Below are positions 1 through 9,353 of a stretch of DNA of 64,000 bases, piece by piece. Numbering within the stretch: position 1 is the first letter of the stretch; every line of letters starts with the position of its first letter. The notes beneath the pieces were generated by a model. That model did no database searches and was not told the origin of the DNA. It saw nothing but the letters and a program-made list of their open reading frames with translations. The DNA lies in assembly GCF_001654455.1 (NCBI RefSeq), contig NZ_CP015772.1:3906001-3970000 (forward strand). Direction: 5' to 3'. The position numbers were made by a program, and so were the translations under genes. The DNA is from Niabella ginsenosidivorans (GTDB taxonomy: Bacteria; Bacteroidota; Bacteroidia; Chitinophagales; Chitinophagaceae).

Positions 1-1
1 G

Positions 2-79
2 TATGATATACCGGGGCAGCCTTCAGAGTTATCAAAAACCGTGGCAGGATCAAACCATTTTACAACAATTTCATTATAA
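2..79 (+). CDS. possible 3' end of a CDS entering from the left edge
   Basis: The frame starting at base 2 is open to a TAA at 77-79 and would encode a 25-residue C-terminus ending HFTTISL. The minus strand over the same bases is also open and reads plausibly (for example KWFDPATVFDNSEGCPG), so the direction is not certain. An AT-rich perfect inverted repeat follows directly at 91-116, which would suit the end of a plus-strand transcript. No family can be assigned from so short a piece. Confidence 0.25.
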   Translation, partial: YDIPGQPSELSKTVAGSNHFTTISL

Positions 80-90
80 ACAAATTACAC

Positions 91-116
91 ATATTGTTAA
101 TCAATTTTAACAATAT
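91..116. repeat. perfect 10-bp inverted repeat, AT-rich hairpin
   Basis: ATATTGTTAA (91-100) and TTAACAATAT (107-116) are perfect inverted copies separated by six bases, followed by TTTTG. It could end the transcript from the left or act as an operator ahead of the sigma factor gene. The rest of 117-302 holds no recognisable gene. Confidence 0.5.
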
Positions 117-302
117 TTTGAACATTCAGGGGACAATTTTTGGACAAAAAGAAGTTCCGGTAAACGATGAAACTACTATTTTCGCAGCACTCGTTTACCT
201 CGGTAAAAGAAAAAGTGAAGAAAGGGGTAAATCCGGAGGTTATTGAAATAAGTTTTAATCTTAAAAATGCAGATCCCAGGATCTGGTTACAATTTTGAAA
301 GA

Positions 303-872
303 ATGTTAACTTACTTAAAGAAGACTGATAACGAGCTAATAAATTTATTTACAAAAGGACATACTTCTGCACTGGATTCCCTGCTGAACAGGTACCAGGA
401 TAAGCTTTTCAATACAGTGCTTTTTTTAGTAAAGGACAAATACCATGCTGAGGATATTTGTCAGGATGTTTTCATAAAAATTATTGAAACACTAAAAAGC
501 GGAAAGTATAAGGAAGAAGGAAAGTTCCTGCCCTGGGCAATGCGGATTGCGCATAACCTTTGTGTGGATTATTTCAGGAAATTAAAGCGCCTTCCGTTTA
601 CGAAAAGCAGTGTTGATAATGAAGTGCTGGACACGATCAATTCCTCTGAGCAGAATGTGGAGGAAAAGATCATCACCGTTCAGAATATCGGCAAGGCACA
701 GGATATGCTGGAGCAGTTGCCGGAAGAGCAAAGAGAAGTAATTATTTTACGTCATTTTGCCAACCTGAGTTTTAAGGAAATAGCAGAAATTACCGGGTGC
801 AGCATTAATACGGCTCTTGGAAGAATGCGTTATGGTTTACTGAACCTCAGGAAAATGATGACAGGCAAATAA
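303..872 (+). CDS. ECF-type RNA polymerase sigma factor
   Basis: An extracytoplasmic-function sigma factor of about 189 residues, which would direct RNA polymerase to a small set of promoters. Region 2 is visible from the DNELINLFTKG start through AEDICQDVFIKI and FLPWAMRIAHNLCVDYFRK. Region 4 lies near the C-terminus (LPEEQREVIILRHF, then a helix-turn-helix FKEIAEITGCSINTALGRM). I chose the ATG at 303 because region 2 begins right after it; an in-frame ATG at 267 would add 12 residues of no family character. A strong terminator follows. ECF factors in Bacteroidota usually sit beside a FecR anti-sigma gene and a SusC carrying an STN signalling domain. Neither is present here, although a SusC/SusD pair is next. 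Confidence 0.9.
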   Translation: MLTYLKKTDNELINLFTKGHTSALDSLLNRYQDKLFNTVLFLVKDKYHAEDICQDVFIKIIETLKSGKYKEEGKFLPWAMRIAHNLCVDYFRKLKRLPFTKSSVDNEVLDTINSSEQNVEEKIITVQNIGKAQDMLEQLPEEQREVIILRHFANLSFKEIAEITGCSINTALGRMRYGLLNLRKMMTGK

Positions 873-879
873 AGAGACT

Positions 880-978
880 GTCATCCTGTAGCTCCGCGTG
901 GAGAACAAATTCGAAGATGTAACTACAAAATTTCATCGGATTTATTTGCCGAATACCTATCGGTTGTTACAGGATGAC
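880..978. repeat. inverted repeat GTCATCCTGTA ... TACAGGATGAC
   Basis: GTCATCCTGTA at 880-890 and its exact reverse complement at 968-978 bracket 77 bases with no evident gene. It starts eight bases past the sigma factor stop. The layout suggests a REP-like or small MITE-like palindromic element in the 3' untranslated region. Only one copy was noticed in this window. Confidence 0.5.
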
Positions 979-987
979 GACTAACTG

Positions 988-1018
988 AACCGCTTCAGGA
1001 ATTCTGAAGCGGTTTTTT
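988..1018 (+). terminator. rho-independent terminator of the sigma factor gene
   Basis: AACCGCTTCAG (988-998) pairs perfectly with CTGAAGCGGTT (1004-1014) over a five-base loop, followed by a run of T to 1018. Confidence 0.85.
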
Positions 1019-1342
1019 ATTATACTCAGCCCAATATACTTCATCAGAAATAAAAATGTGTAATAGCCTCATTTCCTGGAATAAGTCATAAGCAGCCATT
1101 GAGGGCCTTATCATGAAAGCCTCCATCGCAAACGTTTTAGTAAAAATATTGAGCCTGCGTTCCGGAAACTTACCAGGTAACAACTAAATTAGCTTTTGAA
1201 GCTATTCAAAAAACATGAGATAACAGCAGCTTCATAACGATTGAATATCGCCCGGTTTTTTCAAAAGCCCTCTAATCAAAAAACCTTTATACGCGCTCTG
1301 TTCAAATTCTAAACCCGATTTTAAACGATTAAACTTTCAGTA
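1019..1342. other. intergenic region upstream of susC, no gene seen
   Basis: This spacer of about 320 bases is AT-rich. Short open frames occur on the minus strand, but none shows family features or a convincing start. It must hold the promoter for the SusC/SusD genes; I saw no clear TTTG/TAnnTTTG pair, only a weak TAGCTTTTG-like stretch near 1189. Confidence 0.4.
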
Positions 1343-4300
1343 ATGAAAAAGAGAAAAGCTAACAACCGCTTTAAGCGGCTTTTATTCTATGGCTGCCTGC
1401 TACTGTTTGGCAACCCGTTGTTCGCCCAGAAAGCCACACATATGGTTACAGGTCAGGTTCAGGATTCAACCAGGAAGCCTCTCGCTGGTGTTACTGTTTC
1501 TTTAAAGGGCGCTTCAAAAGCTACGACAACAGATGATACAGGTAAGTACAAAATAGAAGGAGTTGCGGAGAACGATATACTCGTATTCAGTTACACAGGA
1601 TATACAGAGAAAGAAGAGAAAGCCGGAAAACGCAATACCATCAACGTACAGCTTTCAGGTACAGCAAGCTCACTTGATGAGGTGGTTGTGATTGGCTATG
1701 GTACCGCTCAGAAAAAAGACCTGACAGGTGCCGTTGCCCAGGTAAAAGCCTCAAGGCTGGAAAACGAAAACCCTTCAAGCGTGCAGGACATTCTACGGGG
1801 GAATGTGCCGGGCATCAATGTTTCCCAGGGCATTTCTGCAAAAGGTGTGGGAGATATTCTGGTAAGAGGCAAAACCTCTTTAAAAGCCGGCACCAGTCCT
1901 CTGATCGTTTTAGACGGAGTTATTTATCAGGGCCAGATGTCTGACATCAACCCTAATGATATTGCAACAATTGATGTTTTAAAAGATGCAAGCTCGGCCG
2001 CTGTTTTCGGATCAAAGGCCGCAAGCGGGGTGATCATCGTTACCACCAAGAAAGGAAGCACAGGAAAACCTCAGATCACTGTTAATACCAATGTAGGCTT
2101 TGCAGCGCTCTCGATGAACCAGCCGCTGTATGACGGCCCCGGTTTCCTGAACTGGCGCAGCGATGTATTTAAAAGCATGAACGCTGCCTCCTCTAAAAAA
2201 TATATTTATGACAACCCCGATCATCTTCCGGATAGCGTTTCACTGGACCGGTGGATGGACGGGCTGACGGGCGACCCCACAGAAATATGGCTGACCCGCA
2301 TCGGGTTAAAACCGGTGGAGATCGCCAACTACAAGGCCGGCAAAACAGTGGATTGGTATGATCTTATGTTTCAGAAAGGGTTCAGGCAGGATCATACCGT
2401 AAGCCTTTCGGGCCGGTCTGATGCGGTAAATTACTATATGTCTGTCGGATATACGGACAATAATGGGTTCATTACCGGAGACCGGTTCAAGACGTTGCGT
2501 TCCCGCATCAACCTTGAAGGAAAAGTAACTTCCTGGCTCTCTGCCGGAATGAACGTACAGTTTGCAGACAGGGATGAAAGCCAGGTACCGGTAAACTGGG
2601 ACCAAATGGTCAATGCCTCTCCCTATGGTTCTATTTATAATGACGATGGGGTAACGCTAAGGGATAGTCCCAATGACGACATTGGTAATAATGCAAACCC
2701 GTTTATGGACAACACCTACACCAACCGGTTGCGGAAAACCAATACCCTATTCGGAACCCTGTACTTAAAGGGGATGCTTCCATACGGGTTTTCCTATCAG
2801 GTCAATTTCACACCCAATTTTGAATTTTACAGGTATTTTAATGGTATATCCGCAGATCATGTAAGCTACCGGGCCAGAGGTGGCTTTGCAGAACGGTTGA
2901 CACAAACCACCTATAACTGGCAATGGGACAACCTGATCAAATGGAACCGCACTTTTGGCGAGCACCAGTTTGATGTTACTTTTTTAATCAATGCAGAAAA
3001 GTTTCAGTCCTGGCAGGAAGATATGCAGAATGAAGGGTTCACCCCCAGCGATGTGCTGAGCTGGCATAATATCGGAGCCGGCATCAAACCGATCATCACC
3101 AGCGATGACCAGGTAAGTACCGGCGATGCATTAATGGGCCGCCTGAACTATACTTTTAAGAACCGGTACTTATTAACAGCATCCGTGAGAAGAGATGGTT
3201 ATTCAGCATTTGGACAGGGAAATCCCAGGGCTACATTTCCGGCCCTGGCAGCCGGATGGATTTTCACCGATGAAAAATTCATGAAAAATCAATCCTGGAT
3301 CAACTATGGAAAGCTGCGCTATTCCTGGGGGATCAACGGGAACAGGGATATTGACCGGTATATTGCATTAACCAATCTGGCCACAGGCAAGTACCAGTAC
3401 GTAACACCAGACGGAAAAGTGGTACTGGTATCCCAGTTATGGGTAGACAGGATGGCGAACCCGGGATTAAAATGGGAACAAACAACCTCTAATAACATCG
3501 GGCTCGATTTTGGGTTCCTGAATAACCGGCTGAACGGATCCGTTGATTTTTATCTGAAACAAACAAAAGACCTGCTGGTGCTGCGGTCGCTTCCCAATGT
3601 AAGCGGGTTCACCAACAGAATGGACAATCTTGGCGGAGTACAGAATAAAGGATTTGAGCTGGCTTTGAACTCGGTAAATATCCAGCATCAGAATTTCTCA
3701 TGGAGGACCAGTTTTAATTTCTGGCTGAACAGGAATAAAATAACCAGTTTATATGGCTTGTCCAACGACTATGATGCAAACGGAAATGTGATCGGGCAAA
3801 GCGAAAAGGACGATATTGCCAATAAATGGTTCATCGGGCATGACATTGATGCCATCTGGGATCAGAAAGTTATTGGCGTATGGCAGGAATCTGAAAGAGC
3901 TGAAGCAGCAAAATATGGTGTGGCACCCGGGGATTTTAAAATTGAAGATGTAAATGGTGACGGAACCTACTCCGATGCTGACCGGCAGTTTTTGGGATAT
4001 TCCACTCCCCGTTTCCAATGGACGCTCCGGAATGAGTTCACGATTCTTAAGAATTTTGAACTGGCCTTTATGCTGTATTCCAACTGGGGACAGTTAAGAG
4101 CTTATAACCAGGCAAAAAACAATTCCGGCTTCCAGGACCGGCAGAACTCATACATACTTCCTTACTGGACGCCGGAAAACCCAACCAATGAATATGCCCG
4201 TTTATTTTCCAGTAACGGCAGCGCATCCTATAGCGTGTATCGTAAAGCTTCCTTCATCCGGCTAAGTACTGTTTCCATTGCCTATAACGTTCCCAAAAAA

Positions 4301-4498
4301 ATACTTGACCGGGCAAAAATAAAAGGGCTTAAAATCTACGCAGGAGTCAGCAATGTAGCTGTTTATTCTCCGGACTGGGATTTCTGGGACCCGGAATATG
4401 TACGGACAAAATCCGATTTTATCACGCTTAGCGATAATAATTACGGGCCCACACCGGCCCCGCGGAATTTCAATTTTGGCCTGAATGTAAATCTCTAA
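1343..4498 (+). CDS. SusC/RagA-family TonB-dependent outer-membrane transporter
   Basis: A 1051-residue TonB-dependent porin of the SusC family, the usual size, which would import a saccharide-type ligand with its SusD partner. A signal peptide ends near FAQKA (about residue 30). A carboxypeptidase-regulatory-like beta domain spans roughly residues 35-110 (VTGQVQDSTRKPLAGVTV). A TonB-box-like stretch and plug follow (DEVVVIGYGTAQKKDLTGAV), with plug motifs such as VRGKTSL and LIVLDGVIY, then a long barrel ending in an aromatic-rich strand (FNFGLNVNL). There is no STN domain, so signalling to the upstream sigma factor by the classical FecR route is unlikely. SusD begins 18 bases downstream. 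The substrate cannot be read from the sequence. Confidence 0.95.
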   Translation: MKKRKANNRFKRLLFYGCLLLFGNPLFAQKATHMVTGQVQDSTRKPLAGVTVSLKGASKATTTDDTGKYKIEGVAENDILVFSYTGYTEKEEKAGKRNTINVQLSGTASSLDEVVVIGYGTAQKKDLTGAVAQVKASRLENENPSSVQDILRGNVPGINVSQGISAKGVGDILVRGKTSLKAGTSPLIVLDGVIYQGQMSDINPNDIATIDVLKDASSAAVFGSKAASGVIIVTTKKGSTGKPQITVNTNVGFAALSMNQPLYDGPGFLNWRSDVFKSMNAASSKKYIYDNPDHLPDSVSLDRWMDGLTGDPTEIWLTRIGLKPVEIANYKAGKTVDWYDLMFQKGFRQDHTVSLSGRSDAVNYYMSVGYTDNNGFITGDRFKTLRSRINLEGKVTSWLSAGMNVQFADRDESQVPVNWDQMVNASPYGSIYNDDGVTLRDSPNDDIGNNANPFMDNTYTNRLRKTNTLFGTLYLKGMLPYGFSYQVNFTPNFEFYRYFNGISADHVSYRARGGFAERLTQTTYNWQWDNLIKWNRTFGEHQFDVTFLINAEKFQSWQEDMQNEGFTPSDVLSWHNIGAGIKPIITSDDQVSTGDALMGRLNYTFKNRYLLTASVRRDGYSAFGQGNPRATFPALAAGWIFTDEKFMKNQSWINYGKLRYSWGINGNRDIDRYIALTNLATGKYQYVTPDGKVVLVSQLWVDRMANPGLKWEQTTSNNIGLDFGFLNNRLNGSVDFYLKQTKDLLVLRSLPNVSGFTNRMDNLGGVQNKGFELALNSVNIQHQNFSWRTSFNFWLNRNKITSLYGLSNDYDANGNVIGQSEKDDIANKWFIGHDIDAIWDQKVIGVWQESERAEAAKYGVAPGDFKIEDVNGDGTYSDADRQFLGYSTPRFQWTLRNEFTILKNFELAFMLYSNWGQLRAYNQAKNNSGFQDRQNSYILPYWTPENPTNEYARLFSSNGSASYSVYRKASFIRLSTVSIAYNVPKKILDRAKIKGLKIYAGVSNVAVYSPDWDFWDPEYVRTKSDFITLSDNNYGPTPAPRNFNFGLNVNL

Positions 4499-4516
4499 TT
4501 TTAAAAACTTAGTGAT

Positions 4517-6340
4517 ATGAATTTTTTAAAAACATCCTTCCTCATCACTACGGCTGCAGTTGCAACAAGCCTGTTGTCCGGTTGCAAAAAAAGCTGGCTG
4601 GAAGCCAAGCCGTTATCCTTCTACACTCCCGGAAATGCTTATATTGATGCTAATGGTATGCGGGCTGCCCTGGTAGCCTGCGCCAGGAATACCCGCCTCG
4701 AATATTACGGCGACACGCCTCCCATTTTAACAGAGATGCTTTTCTCTGAAATAACGGTTGATGGCATTACTGATAAATCAGGGCCGGCACAGGACCTTAA
4801 CCTTGTTATTAATCCTGATTTTGCGGCAAAGTATGATGACGCCGATCATGCACGGTTACTGTTTTACTGGCAGGAAGCCTATAAACAGATAAAGTATGCC
4901 AATACGGTAATTTCAAGGATTGATAGCGCACAGTACAGTTCCGAAGAAGAGCGCAATGCAATTCTTGGATCTGCTTACTTTTACCGGGCAGCAAAATATT
5001 ACCGGCTCACACATCAGTTCGGAGACGTTCCCGCGGTGATGAAAGAAGAAACCGAGCCCAAGCTGGACTACTATTCCACCAAAAGGGAAGTCATCCTTAA
5101 AAAGATAAAAGCCGATCTGGAATTTGCAGATCAGTGGGTCACAGACAATGTGAACCGCGGGGAAGTAACAAAAGGTGCTGTAGATCATTTGCTGACCAAG
5201 GTAAACCTGGCCCTGGGCGATTTTGATGCGGCCATTGCCTCCGCAAGCAAGGTAATTGATGGCGGCGTTTACCAGTTGATGACCGCTCCATTCGGCAATA
5301 CCAAGAAAAACGTGATCTGGGACCTGCACCGCCCGGAAAATAAATCCATAGCCGAAAATAAAGAAGGCCTGTATATGATCATCGACCGTTTCGGGGATGG
5401 AGCCTACGATGGGGGTACTTCAATCATGAGGCAGGCGGTACCCTATTGGGGCACTTATATTACCACCCCTACCGGCAAAAAAGGAACCAACGATGGTGTG
5501 ATCAGCGGAATGGATCTCATTCAGTCAAACCTGGTGGGCCGGGGCATTGGCAGATGCCGGCCCACCAACTACAGTCAATACGAGATCTGGACCGATCCCA
5601 ATGATCTGCGACATGCAAAAGGCAACTGGATGAACATGGAAGACCTGCTGTACAATGAACCTGAATTAAAGAAAAACAATGATCCGTATTATTTAAAACC
5701 TTTGCAACTGCGGGGTGCTAATGGATCATTACTTTGCTCAGATACCATCCGTTGCTGGTTCGGCTGGCCCCAGTATAAAACTTTTATACCGGACAATGAG
5801 CATACTCCTATGACGGGGGGCCATAGTGACTGGTACTTATTCCGTCTGGCTGAAACGTACCTGTTACGCGCAGAAGCCTATTTCTGGAAAGGGGACCAGG
5901 CCAGTGCGCTGGCAGATCTGAACAAAGTACATACAAGAGCCGGTGCTGCACCGCTTACCGGGCCTGTAACAATTGCCACCATCCTGGATGAGCGGGCCCG
6001 CGAGCTTTTTTATGAGGAGCCGCGTAAAACGGAGCTCACACGCATTGCTTATATTTTTGCAATGACCGGTAAACCTGCCGACAACGGAAAAGTGTACCAC
6101 CTGAACAACTTTTCTGACGACAATTATTTTTATGACCGGGTAAAGGCCAGGAATAATTTCTACAGGGATGGAGTGATCACCAATCACAATGACAAATACA
6201 CCATCAGCCCTTACCATGTATTGTGGCCGGTGCCCTCCAGCGCCATCCAGGGCAATATCAATGGCAGGATTAACCAGAATAAAGGGTATGTGGGTTATGA
6301 GCTCAATAAACCGCCATTAGACACGATCCCGGATGCATAA
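4517..6340 (+). CDS. SusD/RagB-family surface nutrient-binding lipoprotein
   Basis: The 607-residue lid-like partner of the preceding SusC, probably displayed on the outer membrane. The N-terminus carries a lipobox (LLSGC, lipidated Cys23) after a short hydrophobic segment. The helical TPR-like SusD core is visible in [25 protein letters not shown] and in the C-terminal [20 protein letters not shown] and [15 protein letters not shown] stretches, all typical of the RagB/SusD family. The length is slightly above the usual 500-600. It is probably co-transcribed with SusC, and a hairpin follows it. The ligand is unknown. Confidence 0.95.
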   Translation: MNFLKTSFLITTAAVATSLLSGCKKSWLEAKPLSFYTPGNAYIDANGMRAALVACARNTRLEYYGDTPPILTEMLFSEITVDGITDKSGPAQDLNLVINPDFAAKYDDADHARLLFYWQEAYKQIKYANTVISRIDSAQYSSEEERNAILGSAYFYRAAKYYRLTHQFGDVPAVMKEETEPKLDYYSTKREVILKKIKADLEFADQWVTDNVNRGEVTKGAVDHLLTKVNLALGDFDAAIASASKVIDGGVYQLMTAPFGNTKKNVIWDLHRPENKSIAENKEGLYMIIDRFGDGAYDGGTSIMRQAVPYWGTYITTPTGKKGTNDGVISGMDLIQSNLVGRGIGRCRPTNYSQYEIWTDPNDLRHAKGNWMNMEDLLYNEPELKKNNDPYYLKPLQLRGANGSLLCSDTIRCWFGWPQYKTFIPDNEHTPMTGGHSDWYLFRLAETYLLRAEAYFWKGDQASALADLNKVHTRAGAAPLTGPVTIATILDERARELFYEEPRKTELTRIAYIFAMTGKPADNGKVYHLNNFSDDNYFYDRVKARNNFYRDGVITNHNDKYTISPYHVLWPVPSSAIQGNINGRINQNKGYVGYELNKPPLDTIPDA

Positions 6341-6361
6341 AACCGTTCTTCCCAAAAGAAA

Positions 6362-6404
6362 AACCGGCAATACTTCTTTCCTTACATTTGAAGTAGTGCC
6401 GGTT
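6362..6404 (+). terminator. long hairpin after susD, possible terminator or mRNA stabiliser
   Basis: AACCGGCAATACTTC (6362-6376) pairs with GAAGTAGTGCCGGTT (6390-6404) with one mismatch over a 13-base loop. No long T-run follows, so partial termination or 3' end protection of the SusC/SusD messenger is as likely as full termination. A second, looser inverted repeat (ACAAAACGC 6441-6449 and GCGTTTTGT 6488-6496) lies between here and the next gene and could be an operator. Confidence 0.5.
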
Positions 6405-6546
6405 GCTTAAAAGTTTTATTCTATTAAAAAAATGCTTTATACAAAACGCTCATCCCTGATACCGCCCTTAATGGTTTTTACCTGCTGGCGTTTTGTTTAC
6501 AGGCTATTAAGAATACAGGTTCTTCCTGATTAAAATTTCATACAAT

Positions 6547-7965
6547 ATGAAACATGTAAAAAGCAGAAGACAGTTTCTCAAAAGTTCCGTCAAAATTTCG
6601 GCGGGTGCGCTGCTGCTTCCCCGGGCACCCTTGATTGTTCCCGCTTCCTTTTTTACAAAAGATGCCCCCAGTAATAAGATCAACATCGGGCAGATCGGTT
6701 GCGGGCGTATTGCTGTTACGCATGACCTGGCAGAAACCTTCAAACATGATGCAGCAAGAATTACTGCCATGGCTGATGTTGACCGTTACCGCCTTGAAAA
6801 CGGTAAAAGCCGTATTGAAGGGTGGTATGCAAAGAAAACCGGCCGTTCAAATTATATTGATATAAAAATTTATGACAACTATCAGGAGTTACTGGCTCAA
6901 AAAGATATTGACGCGGTCATCATAAGCACACCGGATCACTGGCATGCGCAACCCGCCATGGAGGCGGCTTTGGCGGGCAAGCACATTTATTTGCAAAAGC
7001 CTACTTCCCTTACCATTGAAGAAGGCCGGTCTATGAGCGATGTGGTGCGCAGGTCCGGCGTCACCTTTCAGTTAGGCAGCCAGCAACGCTCAGTCAGCCC
7101 CTGGCCCCAGTTTAAGAGGGCCTGTGAACTGGTACGGAACGGCCGCATCGGAAAACTACATACAGTCCATGTTGGCCTGCCTGCTGACCCGCCGGGCGGC
7201 AACACAACAGAAATGCCTGTTCCTGCAGGTTTTAACTATGATCTGTGGCTGGGCTCTACTCCATACATTTACTATACGCAAGACCGTGTACATAACCAGA
7301 AATATATTGAGTCGCGCGGAGGATGGCTGCGGATGGAGCAGTTTGGCGCAGGCATGATCACCGGCTGGGGCGTACATCACATTGATATAGCGCACTGGGG
7401 CATGGATACGGAACTCACCGGGCCCATTGAAGTTGAGGGTACCGCAGTATTTCCAAAAACCGGTTTATGGAATGTACACGGTGATTATGAAGTAACGGCA
7501 AAATATGCCAACGGCGTCACCCTGCTCATCAACAGTAAAAACCCAAATGGCGTCCGGTTTGAGGGCAGCAATGGCTGGATCTTCGTTTCAAGGGGCGATG
7601 TGGGCGTAACCGCTACCGATCCCGGTGGCAAGCAACAGGAGGCATTTAAAGCAAGCGATCCTAAAATATTAACCTCAGTAATAGGTCCTAATGAAACACA
7701 CTTATATGAAAGCCCGGAGCAGCATGCCAACTGGCTCAATTGCATCATCAATAAAAAACCAACCATCAGCCCCGCAGAAGTGGCGCACCGTTCCTGCAGC
7801 GCATGCCTTGTAGCGCATGCCGCTATGAAAATGGGCGCCCGGCTCTACTGGGATCCGCAAAAGGAGGTCTTTAAAGATAATATTGAAGCTAATAAGCTGC
7901 TTTCAAGACCGCAACGCGCACCTTACGGAACAAATTATGTACTGGATAAAATAAAAAACAAATGA
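6547..7965 (+). CDS. Tat-exported Gfo/Idh/MocA-family oxidoreductase
   Basis: A 472-residue NAD(P)-dependent sugar oxidoreductase of the Gfo/Idh/MocA family, probably periplasmic. The N-terminus has a twin-arginine signal (SRRQFLKSS) and a hydrophobic stretch, so it would be exported folded with its cofactor. The Rossmann glycine motif is GCGRIA at 51-56, followed by STPDHWHAQPAMEAAL. The usual EKP catalytic motif reads QKP (150-152), a variant I believe occurs in some Bacteroidota relatives. The C-terminal substrate half contains GWGVHHIDIAHWGMDT. Its stop overlaps the next start by four bases (ATGA), indicating translational coupling. The sugar substrate is unknown. Oxidation or reduction at C3 of a glycoside is a reasonable but unproven idea. 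Confidence 0.9.
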   Translation: MKHVKSRRQFLKSSVKISAGALLLPRAPLIVPASFFTKDAPSNKINIGQIGCGRIAVTHDLAETFKHDAARITAMADVDRYRLENGKSRIEGWYAKKTGRSNYIDIKIYDNYQELLAQKDIDAVIISTPDHWHAQPAMEAALAGKHIYLQKPTSLTIEEGRSMSDVVRRSGVTFQLGSQQRSVSPWPQFKRACELVRNGRIGKLHTVHVGLPADPPGGNTTEMPVPAGFNYDLWLGSTPYIYYTQDRVHNQKYIESRGGWLRMEQFGAGMITGWGVHHIDIAHWGMDTELTGPIEVEGTAVFPKTGLWNVHGDYEVTAKYANGVTLLINSKNPNGVRFEGSNGWIFVSRGDVGVTATDPGGKQQEAFKASDPKILTSVIGPNETHLYESPEQHANWLNCIINKKPTISPAEVAHRSCSACLVAHAAMKMGARLYWDPQKEVFKDNIEANKLLSRPQRAPYGTNYVLDKIKNK

Positions 7966-9347
7966 AACCATTAACGCTATTTTGCATGCTGGCAATACTG
8001 ATCACCGCCTGCAAAAACAAAAAAACAGAGCAGGCAGCAAACAAAGAGCTGATCAGGCTTCTAACACTGGACCCCGGTCATTTTCATGCTGCATTGGTAC
8101 AAAAAGAAATGTACCCGAATGTAGACAGTAATGTGTATGTATACGCCCCTCAAGGTCAGGACCTGGATCTTCATTTAAAAAGGATAGATGCCTACAATGC
8201 ACGCTCAGAGCATCCTACCCACTGGAACGAGCACGTATATACAGGCTTCGATTTTTTCAATAAAATGATCACTGAAAAAAAAGGGAATGTGGTGGTAATG
8301 AGCGGCAACAATCTAAAAAAAGCGGAATATATCTACAATACGATAGACGCGGGGATGAATGTACTGGCTGATAAACCAATGGCCATCGACAAAGCGGGTT
8401 TTGAGCTGATCAAAAATGCTTTCGCCAAGGCGTCTCAAAAAAATGTTTTCCTGTATGATATCATGACAGAACGGTTTGAGGCTACCAATGAATTACAGCG
8501 TGCATTTGCCCGTATAAAAACGCTGTTCGGGGATCTTGAAAAAGGCACTCCGGACAATCCGGCCGTTACCAAAGAAAGCGTTCATTACCTGTATAAATCA
8601 GTTTCAGGTACCGTACTGCAACGACCAGCCTGGTTCTTTGATATCTCCCGGCAGGGAGAAGGCACGGTAGATGTGGCTACTCATCTTGTGGATCTGGCAC
8701 AGATCGAGTGTTTCCCGGAACAGGCCCTGGATTACCAGAAAGATATTGAACTACTTTCTGCAAAACGATGGACAACGCCCGTAACGCTAAGCCAGTTTGC
8801 TGAAATAACAAAAGAACCCGCTTTCCCTGATTACCTGAAAAACAATGTAAGCAGCGATACGGTTTTAAACACTTATTTTAATGGATCCTTTACCTATAAG
8901 CTCCGGGGTGTTACTATTAAGATAACCGCTACCTGGGCCTATAAAGCGCCGGAAGGGTCAGGCGATACCTATTATTCGGCACTGCGGGGCACAAGGGCTT
9001 CTTTAATTATCCGCCAGGGACCGGAGCAGCATTATCACCCCGTTTTATATATAGAGCCGGCAAAAAAGAAGGATGCGGATTTTGAAAAAGACCTGAACAA
9101 CGCCTTAGCAGAAATACAGGCAAATTATCCCGGCATCGCAATAAAGAAAGCCGTAAAGGGATGGCAGGTACTTGTTCCTGAGAAATACGATACCGGTCAC
9201 GAAGCGCATTTCGGGCAGGTAATGCAGCAATACCTCCGGTTCTTAAAAGAAAAGAAAATGCCCGAATGGGAAGTGCCGAACATGATCGCAAAATATTATA
9301 CGACCACATCCGCCCTTGAAATTGCCAAAAAATCCGGGACAAAATAA
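7962..9347 (+). CDS. lipoprotein oxidoreductase, Gfo/Idh/MocA-like with oxidoreductase C-terminal domain
   Basis: A 461-residue putative oxidoreductase anchored as a lipoprotein (LITAC, Cys17). It resembles the family annotated as putative oxidoreductase C-terminal domain protein: LLTLDPGHFHAALVQKEMYP near the start, a Gfo-like nucleotide-binding half, and DKP (137-139) where classical members have EKP. GTVDVATHLVDLAQIE marks the second half. The classical GxGxxG turn is not obvious at the N-terminus, so cofactor binding may differ from that of its neighbour. The four-base overlap with the preceding Tat-exported enzyme and the seven-base gap to the next gene indicate one operon working on one substrate outside the cytoplasm. 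Confidence 0.82.
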   Translation: MKPLTLFCMLAILITACKNKKTEQAANKELIRLLTLDPGHFHAALVQKEMYPNVDSNVYVYAPQGQDLDLHLKRIDAYNARSEHPTHWNEHVYTGFDFFNKMITEKKGNVVVMSGNNLKKAEYIYNTIDAGMNVLADKPMAIDKAGFELIKNAFAKASQKNVFLYDIMTERFEATNELQRAFARIKTLFGDLEKGTPDNPAVTKESVHYLYKSVSGTVLQRPAWFFDISRQGEGTVDVATHLVDLAQIECFPEQALDYQKDIELLSAKRWTTPVTLSQFAEITKEPAFPDYLKNNVSSDTVLNTYFNGSFTYKLRGVTIKITATWAYKAPEGSGDTYYSALRGTRASLIIRQGPEQHYHPVLYIEPAKKKDADFEKDLNNALAEIQANYPGIAIKKAVKGWQVLVPEKYDTGHEAHFGQVMQQYLRFLKEKKMPEWEVPNMIAKYYTTTSALEIAKKSGTK

Positions 9348-9353
9348 CAATGT

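Noticed and set aside
995-1183. 62-residue minus-strand frame after the sigma factor gene
   Set aside because: It starts in unstructured intergenic DNA and ends inside the sigma factor terminator hairpin; there are no family features.
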